Shown piece by piece: positions 1 through 6,905 of a DNA stretch of 28,103 nt (its first letter is position 1; each line of letters begins with the position of its first letter). The DNA is from CAZLIC01 sp964559535 (GTDB lineage Bacteria > Pseudomonadota > Alphaproteobacteria > Rhodobacterales > Rhodobacteraceae), in the NCBI GenBank assembly GCA_964559535.1, contig CAZLIC010000058.1:1-28103 (forward strand), written 5' to 3'. The notes beneath the pieces were generated by a model that worked only from the letters and a program-made list of their open reading frames with translations, did no database searches and was not told the DNA's origin. A program made the position numbers and the translations under genes.

Positions 1-1
1 G

Positions 2-1291
2 GCGGGGGTCGGCGACACGGTCTTTGGCGGCATCGGCAACGATTCGCTGGATGGTTCGTTCGCTGGTGAAGGCCTGACCATGCACGGCGATGAGGGCGAG
101 GATGTGCTGCAGGGCAGCAGTTCCGACGACACGCTGTTCGGCGGGGCTGGCAATGACGCGATCAACAGCAACGACGGCACCGACCAGGTTTTCGGCGGCG
201 ACGGGGCGGACACGATCACCACCTTCCGGGGCACCGTCTTTGGCGGCGCGGGGGGCGACACGATCTCGCTGATCAGCGCTGACACCGGCGTGTTGCACGG
301 CGACGGTGGCAATGACGTGCTGACCGGCAGCGTGTTCAACGACAGCCTGTTTGGCGGGGCGCAGGACGACACGCTGTTCGGCGGCGCGGATGTGGACGCT
401 CTGGACGGTGGCACCGGCGACGACGCGCTGTTCGGCGGAAGGAACGACGACACGCTGTTCGGCGGCGAGGGCAACGACAGTCTGGACGGCGGCAACGCAG
501 ACACCTCGGGCGACGATCTGTTCGGCGGCGAGGGCAACGACACCCTGCGCGGCTTTGACGGCATTGACAGTCTGGACGGCGGCGAGGGCGATGACCTGAT
601 CACCGCCGGCGGTTTGGGCGACACGATCATCGGCGGCGAGGGCAATGACACGGTCACAGCAGGCACCGGGGCCGACAGTGTGCTGGGCGACGACGGCAGC
701 GACAGCCTGACCGGCGAGGCGGGGAATGACACGATGCGGGGCGGCAACGACAGTGACGCGCTGTTCGGCGGGACCGAGAATGACAACCTGAGCGGCGATG
801 CCGGGCATGACATGGTGCTGGGCGGTGACGGGTTGGACGCGCTGATCGGCGGCACGGGCAATGACACGCTGGACGGCGGGAGCGGCGACGACAACCTGGC
901 CGGGGGCAGCGGCAGGGACAGTCTTGTCGGGGGGGGCGCGGCCGATATCCTGAACGGCGACAGCGGCGCCGACACGCTGGTCGGCGGCACCGGGCGCGAC
1001 ACCATGACGGGGGGGACGGGGGCGGATGTGTTCCTGTTCGCCACGCTGTCCGACCTTGGCAAGAAGGCCGACGTCGTCACCGATTTCCTGACGGACGCCG
1101 ATCAGGTCAGCTTTGCCGGGCTAGGGCTGACCTTCGTGGAGGGCGCCTTTACCGCGGCGCGGCAGATCCGCTGGGATGCAGGCAGTTCGCGGCTGCAGAT
1201 CGACCTGAACGGCGACAACCGCGTGGACCTGCAGGTGGAACTGACCGGGGTCGGCGCAGCCTTTGACGCGGCGTCAGACCTGATCCTGTAG
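2..1291 (+). CDS. RTX calcium-binding protein, 5'-truncated by window edge (RTX-A)
   Basis: The frame is open from the first bases of the window, so the N-terminus is missing. An ATG at 80 is internal to the repeats and is not the start. Almost the whole visible protein is glycine/aspartate nonapeptides of the GGxGxDxUx type, roughly thirty copies, which in this family fold into a calcium-filled beta-roll outside the cell. After the last repeat comes an approximately 90-residue region resembling the serralysin-type C-terminal domain, with 'DVVTDF' and a weak calcium-like 'DLNGDN' stretch. The protein ends in SDLIL, an acidic-hydrophobic tail typical of type I secretion signals. The last 90 residues are very close to those of the next gene (shared GVGAAFDAA and DLIL). 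No catalytic domain is visible. Export by an ABC/HlyD/TolC system is inferred from the family; the machinery is not in the window. Confidence 0.93.
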   Translation, partial: AGVGDTVFGGIGNDSLDGSFAGEGLTMHGDEGEDVLQGSSSDDTLFGGAGNDAINSNDGTDQVFGGDGADTITTFRGTVFGGAGGDTISLISADTGVLHGDGGNDVLTGSVFNDSLFGGAQDDTLFGGADVDALDGGTGDDALFGGRNDDTLFGGEGNDSLDGGNADTSGDDLFGGEGNDTLRGFDGIDSLDGGEGDDLITAGGLGDTIIGGEGNDTVTAGTGADSVLGDDGSDSLTGEAGNDTMRGGNDSDALFGGTENDNLSGDAGHDMVLGGDGLDALIGGTGNDTLDGGSGDDNLAGGSGRDSLVGGGAADILNGDSGADTLVGGTGRDTMTGGTGADVFLFATLSDLGKKADVVTDFLTDADQVSFAGLGLTFVEGAFTAARQIRWDAGSSRLQIDLNGDNRVDLQVELTGVGAAFDAASDLIL

Positions 1292-1322
1292 CGCGGCAGG
1301 CAAATTGCGTTGGCCGGTCTGT

Positions 1323-1347
1323 CGGCCGCCAGCCAGAGTGGCGGCCG
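1323..1347 (+). terminator. GC-rich hairpin after RTX-A
   Basis: A perfect 9-bp inverted repeat (CGGCCGCCA / TGGCGGCCG) with a 7-base loop lies 32 bases after the RTX-A stop. There is no T-run after it, so intrinsic termination is only plausible. It could instead be an mRNA-stabilising hairpin. Confidence 0.45.
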
Positions 1348-1395
1348 CGGGGTGTGCGGCCTGGCTGGCCTGACGGTGTTGTGGCGGCCGCGGGG
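1338..1395. repeat. 15-bp direct repeat between RTX-A and RTX-B
   Basis: GTGGCGGCCGCGGGG occurs at 1338-1352 and again, identically, at 1381-1395. Each copy contains the palindrome GCGGCCGC. The first copy overlaps the right arm of the preceding hairpin. The repeat lies in the 192-base spacer between two RTX genes. It could be a relic of the duplication or a protein-binding site; the sequence does not decide. Confidence 0.6.
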
Positions 1396-1483
1396 GCGTT
1401 GCCGAAACGGCCCCGCGCAGTAACGGACCTGCACCCGGTTCCTGAAATGCGTACGCAGCGGCGCGGTTTGCAAAGGTGTTTCC

Positions 1484-3337
1484 ATGCCCACACTGAATTT
1501 GAGCGGTCTTTCGACCTTCAGCGTCGATGCCGTCCTGCAGACGCTGGCCACGCTGGAAACAGGGTTTCTAGGCGCGCCGACGGCCACGTCGTTCCAGATC
1601 ACGGTGGGCACCACCGTGGTCACGCTGACGGGAACCGGCCTGTCCACCACCACCATCGGCGGCCGGGTGTACCCCAGCGGCGGCAGCATCACCGGTATCA
1701 GCTTTGCCGAACAGGGCGGGCGGCCGATGGGCTCGGTTTCGGGCCTGTCGCTGAACACCAACACCTTGCGCAACGCGATGCGCGACGATTTCGAAGGCAT
1801 CCGCGACACGGCCATGGAAGACCTGTTCCGCAACATGGTCTGGGAAGTCCGCGGGTCGATCTTTCCGGCCAACCATCTGGGCGCAAACAGCGTCGAAGGC
1901 CAGTCGCTGCAGCTGACGCAGGGCGCGACCTATGCGCTTTCCTTTCCAAGTGACCGTATCAGCGCAGGCTCTGGCAATGACACCATCAACGGCGGGTCCG
2001 GCAGTGACACGCTGAGCGGCAACGACGGCAATGACCTGATCGGCGGCGGCGCGCAAAACGACCTTCTGTACGGCGGCAATGGCCGGGACGTGCTGTTTGA
2101 CGAAGCCGGGCAAAATGGCGGGCCGGACACGATGTATGGCGGCGAGGGCAATGACAGCCTGACGATGCAGAACGGCGGCATGGCCCATGGTGACGCCGGA
2201 AACGACACGCTTTTCGCGGGCATCGCAGGCAGCACGCTGAACGGCGGCGACGGGAACGATATCCTGCGGCTGAGTGCCGGGGGTGAGGCCTTTGGCGGCA
2301 ACGGCAATGACCAGCTGTTCACCGGGGATGGGGGCGGCTGGATCCGGGGCGATGCGGGCAATGACCGGTTGACCGGGGGCATTCTGGGGGAAACTCTGGA
2401 CGGAGGCACCGGTAGCGACACGTTGACGGGCAACGCGGGCGACGACGACCTGACGGGCGAAGCGGGCAACGACCTGCTGAATGGCGGCGACGGCAACGAT
2501 TTCATCTTTGGCGGCGAGGGCAACGACACGTCCTATGGCGGCGCCGGGGACAACATCCTTGACGGCAACGAAGGCGAAGACCTGCTGGAGGGCGGCACTG
2601 GCAACGACCTGGTCTTTGCCGGCGAGGGCGACGACACGGTGATCGGCGCGAACGGTGCCGACGAGGCCAGTGGCGGCGAGGGCCGCGACACGGTTGACGG
2701 CGGCGAGGGCGACGACACGCTGGCGGGCGATGAGGGCGAAGACACGCTGACCGGCGGCACGGGGCTGGATGTGCTGGACGGCGGCGCGGATGCCGACACG
2801 GTGTCGGGTGGCGAAGGCAACGACTCTGCCACGGGCGGATCGGGGCACGACAGCGTTCTGGGCGAAGCGGGCCAGGATACGGTGAACGGCGGGTCGGGCA
2901 ACGACCTGGTGTTTGGCGGCACCGATGACGACCGCGTTCTGGGCGGCAGCGGGCGCGACACGCTGCGCGGCGACGCAGGCAACGACACGCTGTATGGCGA
3001 CACCGGCGCCGACATGCTGATCGGCGGCGCCGGGCGCGACGTGATGGAGGGGTACACCGGTGCGGATGTCTATGTCTTTGAAGGCTTTGGCGACCTGGGC
3101 ACCGGGGCGCTGCGCGATGTGGTCGTGGGCTTTCAGGCGGGATATGACCGCGTCGACATGGCGGCGTTGGGGCTGACCTTCATCACCGGCGCCTTCACCT
3201 CGGCGGGGCAGGTTCGCTGGGACGCCACCGGTTCGCTGCTGCAGATCGACCGCAACGGCGACGGCAATGTGGACCGCGAGGTGGAGCTGACCGGGGTGGG
3301 TGCTGCGTTCGATGCGGCGACGGACTTGATCCTGTAG
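1484..3337 (+). CDS. RTX calcium-binding protein (RTX-B), 617 aa
   Basis: The first approximately 160 residues form a non-repeat, probably beta-rich domain. It contains a G-T-G-L-S-T stretch, then IGG, a 'SGGSITGI' turn and, later, 'SGLSL', all recognisable in the two downstream paralogues. From about residue 160 to 525 there are some 34 RTX nonapeptides; at about residues 225-310 every second turn lacks the calcium aspartate. The last 90 residues carry 'DVVVGF', 'DRNGDGN' and the tail TDLIL. The ATG at 1484 is supported by an AAAGG 7 bases upstream and by alignment with the MPT start of RTX-C. No protease, lipase or adhesin signature is visible, so function beyond calcium binding and probable type I secretion is unknown. 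Open frames on the opposite strand are shadows of the repeat. Confidence 0.93.
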   Translation: MPTLNLSGLSTFSVDAVLQTLATLETGFLGAPTATSFQITVGTTVVTLTGTGLSTTTIGGRVYPSGGSITGISFAEQGGRPMGSVSGLSLNTNTLRNAMRDDFEGIRDTAMEDLFRNMVWEVRGSIFPANHLGANSVEGQSLQLTQGATYALSFPSDRISAGSGNDTINGGSGSDTLSGNDGNDLIGGGAQNDLLYGGNGRDVLFDEAGQNGGPDTMYGGEGNDSLTMQNGGMAHGDAGNDTLFAGIAGSTLNGGDGNDILRLSAGGEAFGGNGNDQLFTGDGGGWIRGDAGNDRLTGGILGETLDGGTGSDTLTGNAGDDDLTGEAGNDLLNGGDGNDFIFGGEGNDTSYGGAGDNILDGNEGEDLLEGGTGNDLVFAGEGDDTVIGANGADEASGGEGRDTVDGGEGDDTLAGDEGEDTLTGGTGLDVLDGGADADTVSGGEGNDSATGGSGHDSVLGEAGQDTVNGGSGNDLVFGGTDDDRVLGGSGRDTLRGDAGNDTLYGDTGADMLIGGAGRDVMEGYTGADVYVFEGFGDLGTGALRDVVVGFQAGYDRVDMAALGLTFITGAFTSAGQVRWDATGSLLQIDRNGDGNVDREVELTGVGAAFDAATDLIL

Positions 3338-3418
3338 GAGCAGAGTCTGCCGAAGAGGCCCGCTCGGGTGACGGGCGCGCCGAACGTCTTGCCGGAATCG
3401 GCCGGGTTGGGCCATGTA

Positions 3419-3448
3419 TTGATGCAACCAGACATTGTCCCGCAGCAT
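3419..3448 (+). promoter_or_regulatory. Possible sigma70-type promoter for RTX-C
   Basis: TTGATG (3419-3424) and CAGCAT (3443-3448) are separated by 18 bases and lie 23 bases before the RTX-C start. The -10 matches only three of six consensus positions. Its AGCAT core is shared with the candidate before RTX-D, a modest extra argument. Confidence 0.3.
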
Positions 3449-3470
3449 AAGCCCCGACAGGAGATTGCCG

Positions 3471-4979
3471 ATGCCAACGATGACCATCACCGGTTCCGCC
3501 CCGAATGATTTCACTGCCGTATTGCGGGGTTTGAACGCGCTGGCCGATGCCACCATCGCCAGCGCCTCGGACCGTTCCATCATGATGTCCACCGCGGGGG
3601 CATTGGGCTTTGAACTGCGCGGCGACGGGCTGACCACCGGAACGGCGGAGGGGCGCAGCTATGTGTCGGGGGGAACGGTCAAGTCCATCACGTTGCTGGG
3701 CGACGGTGGCGTCGAGATTGCCAGGATCGAAAAGGTCAATCTGGACGGCGCGGTTCTGGGCGGCTGGCTGCAACAGGAATGGGGCAGCACCACCAGCGGT
3801 GCGCTGGAGGCCTGGATGAGCGGCGCCTCGTGGACGTTCAGCGGCCTTGGGGTTGGCCCGGGGCTGCTGGCGGCTTTCGTGTCGGACGACGGCGTGACGG
3901 TGCAGACCGATGGCAGCGATAATCTGTACCTGGGAGATTCAGGCGATACCGTCAACGCGGGCGCTGGCGACGATTTGGTGCTGGGCCGTGGCGGGGCGAA
4001 CTTCATCGACGGTGGCGCCGGGGATGACGTGATCTACGGTGGCGGGGGCAGCACCTATCTGGGTGGCATCGGGAATGACACGATCTATGGCGGCGCCAGC
4101 AGCAATATCCACGGGGGTGACGGCAATGACCGGTTGGCCATCGATGTTGGCGCTTTCGGGCCAGGCTCGCGCGTGTCGGGCGGCAGGGGGCGTGACACGA
4201 TCGAGGGCGGACGGGGCGACGAGCGGCTGAAGGGCAACGGCGGGGACGACCATATCGACGGCAGCTATGGCGACGACCGCATCTACGGGGCGGGTGGCGA
4301 CGACGTGCTGGAGGGGCTTTTTGACGACGACATCCTGTTCGGCGGCAAAGGCGACGACAGCTGTTCGGGTCTCTATGGCGGCGACACGCTGTACGGCGGT
4401 GATGGCGACGACCGGCTGGACGGCAGTTTCGACCACGACGCGGCCTACGGCGGAACGGGCAACGATGTGGTGGACGGTGGCACCGGCGACGACCTGCTGG
4501 CGGGCGGCGAGGGGAACGATTCGGTGTACGGCGGTTCCGGCGCTGACACGATGGCGGGCGATGCGGGTGACGACCAGCTGTACGGCGGCGGTTCGGTCGA
4601 TGTTCTGGACGGCGGCGACGGGAATGACCTGCTGGACGGCGGACTGACATCCGACACCCTGTCGGGCGGGGCGGGCACAGATACGCTGACTGGGGGTACG
4701 GGTGCGGATGTATTCCGGTTTGCCGACGTGGACGACCTGACCAAGGCCGACGCGCCCGACACGATCACCGATTTCGAAACAGGCGCGGACGTGGTCGACC
4801 TGACCGGGCTGGGGGTGGTCTGGCGGGGTGAGGGGGCCTTTGTGGTGGGTGAGACGCAGGCGCGGTGGTCGGCCCTGACGGGCCGCATCGTGCTGGACAC
4901 TGACGGCAATGGCACGGGCGACCGGGTGATCGCGGTGCAGGGCGATGCGCCGCTGGGGGCGGGGGACGTGCTGGCATAG
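3471..4979 (+). CDS. RTX calcium-binding protein (RTX-C), 502 aa
   Basis: The start is set at the ATG at 3471, not an in-frame ATG at 3435, because AGGAG (3459-3463) sits 7 bases upstream and the resulting MPTMTITG matches the start of RTX-B. Residues 1 to about 150 form the shared N-terminal domain, with 'GDGLTTGT', a 'SGGTVKSI' turn and a late 'SWTFSG'. RTX nonapeptides run from about residue 155 to 410. The first several include aspartate-less alternate turns (for example around GGANFIDGG and GGSTYLGG), and one insert near residue 225 breaks the register. The C-terminal region has 'DTITDFETGAD', 'DTDGNGTGD' and the tail GDVLA. That tail resembles RTX-D (VQGDAPLG) rather than RTX-A/B. A type I secretion substrate is likely; activity is unknown. 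Confidence 0.92.
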   Translation: MPTMTITGSAPNDFTAVLRGLNALADATIASASDRSIMMSTAGALGFELRGDGLTTGTAEGRSYVSGGTVKSITLLGDGGVEIARIEKVNLDGAVLGGWLQQEWGSTTSGALEAWMSGASWTFSGLGVGPGLLAAFVSDDGVTVQTDGSDNLYLGDSGDTVNAGAGDDLVLGRGGANFIDGGAGDDVIYGGGGSTYLGGIGNDTIYGGASSNIHGGDGNDRLAIDVGAFGPGSRVSGGRGRDTIEGGRGDERLKGNGGDDHIDGSYGDDRIYGAGGDDVLEGLFDDDILFGGKGDDSCSGLYGGDTLYGGDGDDRLDGSFDHDAAYGGTGNDVVDGGTGDDLLAGGEGNDSVYGGSGADTMAGDAGDDQLYGGGSVDVLDGGDGNDLLDGGLTSDTLSGGAGTDTLTGGTGADVFRFADVDDLTKADAPDTITDFETGADVVDLTGLGVVWRGEGAFVVGETQARWSALTGRIVLDTDGNGTGDRVIAVQGDAPLGAGDVLA

Positions 4980-4999
4980 CGGGTGCCGCGCAACGGGGT

Positions 5000-5030
5000 T
5001 TGACGCAGTTGCGGCAACCTGTGCTAGCAT
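5000..5030 (+). promoter_or_regulatory. Possible promoter with internal inverted repeat before RTX-D
   Basis: TTGACG (5000-5005) and TAGCAT (5025-5030) are 19 bases apart, a slightly long spacer, about 96 bases before the RTX-D start. The spacer contains GTTGCGGCAAC (5008-5018), a 5-bp inverted repeat around one base, which is a reasonable operator position. The 96-base leader that follows shows no obvious ORF or riboswitch. Confidence 0.4.
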
Positions 5031-5126
5031 CCGCACCGGCGCTGCGGCGCGCCTGATGTCATCGGGCGGCCAGCCGGGCTGCCATTCCCGCGGGGATTTC
5101 CCGCCCTTGGCATTGAGGGACCACAT

Positions 5127-6863
5127 ATGGCCATCATGAACCTGCTGCCCGGAAGCCCGTCGATTTCCGACGTCTTTTCCGACCTTGGCCTGCTGGAGGA
5201 CGCCGTGATCTCGGCATCATCGGCAACGTCGTTGACGCTGACCGATACTGCCAGCGGGCTGGTCTTCACGATGACCGGCACCGGGTTCAGCACTGCGGTG
5301 ATTGGTGGCCATACCGTGTTGGCCAGCGGCACAATCGACGCGATCACGGCGCTGCAGGGGGCGGTGCAGGTGGTTGACGTGTCGGGTCTTGCTCTGACGG
5401 CCGATGTGTTCCGCCCGGCAGTGCTGCGCGACAGGGCGGGGGCGAATTCGGCGGTCGAGGCGCTGTTCCTGGGCCGGATCTGGACGTTCAATGGCACCGG
5501 AGGTGCCGACCTTCAGGACGTGGCCAAGCCGTCCGAGGATGGGGCCGCGCTGCTGCCGGTCATGGGCAACCACTACCTGCTGGGCAACGGCGGCGACACG
5601 GTGACGGCGGGGACGGGTGCAGACCGGATCGAGGGCGACGAAGGCGACGACAGCCTGGCCGGGGGCGACGGCAACGACACGGTCGAGGGCGGGGCGGGCA
5701 ACGACACGCTGACCGGCGATCTGGGCGCGAACCAGCTGTTCGGTGGCGACGGGCGCGACCTGATCACCGTGCAAAGCCTGGGCGACACGGTGGATGGCGG
5801 GGCGGATGCCGACACCATCAACGGCAACGCCGGGAACGACGTGCTGGACGGCGGCAACGGTGACGACCGCATCTCCGGCGGGGGCGGCAACGACACGATG
5901 ACCTCGGGCGACGGGGCCGACCGGATGTATGGCGGCTTTGGCGACGACCTGATGACCGTCACCGGGAACGGTCAGGCCACGCTGGAAGGTGGGGCCAACA
6001 ACGATTCCATCATCGGCGGCTTTGGCGATGACCGGGTAGAAGGCGGCATCGGCAACGACACGATCGATGCGCGCGAGGGGTTCAACCTTGTATACGGTGG
6101 ATCGGGCAATGACAGCCTGACCGGCGGCAGCGGCACCGGGCAGGACACCATCAGTGGCGGAAAGGGCCGGGACGTCGTCTTCGCCGGCGGCAATGCCGAT
6201 GACGTGGACGGCGGGTCGGGCGATGACTACCTTGATGGCGGAGCGGGCGATGATTTCGTCAAGGGTGGATCGGGCGCTGATGACATGCTCGGTGCCGACG
6301 GGAATGACAGCCTGTTCGGCGGCGAGGGCGAAGACGACATGAATGGCGATTCCGGCGACGACCTGCTGGAAGGGGGAGGCCAGAAGGACGACCTGAGCGG
6401 CGGCGAAGGCGACGACATTCTGAACGGCGGCGATGCGGACGACACGCTGGACGGGTTCCTTGGCTTTGACGTGCTGTACGGCGGTGAAGGCAACGACGTC
6501 CTGTACGGCGGCCTTGGGGCCGATGTCTTTGTCGGCGGGGCCGGGGCGGACCGTCTGGTGGCAACGGGCGATGCGTCCGACAATGGCGATGTTTTCGTGT
6601 TCGCCACCCTGTCCGAAACCGGCCGCGGCACCGGGGCCGATACGATCGACGGGTTCGCCTCGGGCAAGGGCACGATTGACCTGACGCAGATCGGCGGGCT
6701 GGTCTGGCTGGCCGGGGCGGCCTTCACCGGCGCCGGAGGCGAGGTGCGGTGGGACGCGGGGCTGGGGCGCATCCTGATCGACACCGACGGCGACCCGGCA
6801 TCCGAGCACGAGATCGTGGTGCAGGGCGACGCGCCGCTGGGGGGCGGCGACGTACTGGTCTAG
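5127..6863 (+). CDS. RTX calcium-binding protein (RTX-D), 578 aa
   Basis: The ATG at 5127 has GAGGGA (5115-5120) 6 bases upstream. The N-terminal domain (about 1-150) is the clearest match to RTX-B: 'GTGFSTAVIGG', a 'SGTIDAI' turn, 'VSGLAL' and 'IWTFNG'. RTX nonapeptides follow to about residue 475. Among the first turns several lack the aspartate (near QSLGDTVD, GNGQATLE and EGFNLVYG). The C-terminal region carries 'DTIDGF', 'DTDGDP' and the tail GDVLV. This acidic-hydrophobic end fits serralysin-like type I secretion signals. RTX-D is the last of the array; selO starts 42 bases later on the same strand and is functionally unrelated as far as known. No enzymatic domain is visible. Confidence 0.93.
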   Translation: MAIMNLLPGSPSISDVFSDLGLLEDAVISASSATSLTLTDTASGLVFTMTGTGFSTAVIGGHTVLASGTIDAITALQGAVQVVDVSGLALTADVFRPAVLRDRAGANSAVEALFLGRIWTFNGTGGADLQDVAKPSEDGAALLPVMGNHYLLGNGGDTVTAGTGADRIEGDEGDDSLAGGDGNDTVEGGAGNDTLTGDLGANQLFGGDGRDLITVQSLGDTVDGGADADTINGNAGNDVLDGGNGDDRISGGGGNDTMTSGDGADRMYGGFGDDLMTVTGNGQATLEGGANNDSIIGGFGDDRVEGGIGNDTIDAREGFNLVYGGSGNDSLTGGSGTGQDTISGGKGRDVVFAGGNADDVDGGSGDDYLDGGAGDDFVKGGSGADDMLGADGNDSLFGGEGEDDMNGDSGDDLLEGGGQKDDLSGGEGDDILNGGDADDTLDGFLGFDVLYGGEGNDVLYGGLGADVFVGGAGADRLVATGDASDNGDVFVFATLSETGRGTGADTIDGFASGKGTIDLTQIGGLVWLAGAAFTGAGGEVRWDAGLGRILIDTDGDPASEHEIVVQGDAPLGGGDVLV

Positions 6864-6905
6864 CCAACGCTTGCCGCGCGGCCGGTGCGGGTCCATATCG
6901 GGCGG

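Noticed and set aside
1568..3637. Very long open frame on the - strand opposite RTX-B (and similar ones opposite RTX-C, RTX-D and selO)
   Set aside because: The GGxGxD repeats with GC-biased third positions leave the opposite strand free of stops. The translated product is only alternating V/A/R repeats with no family match, and it crosses gene borders.
2..6863. Short-period repeats resembling a CRISPR array or tandem DNA satellite
   Set aside because: The period is 27 bases in frame and encodes degenerate RTX nonapeptides. There are no identical repeats separated by unique spacers.
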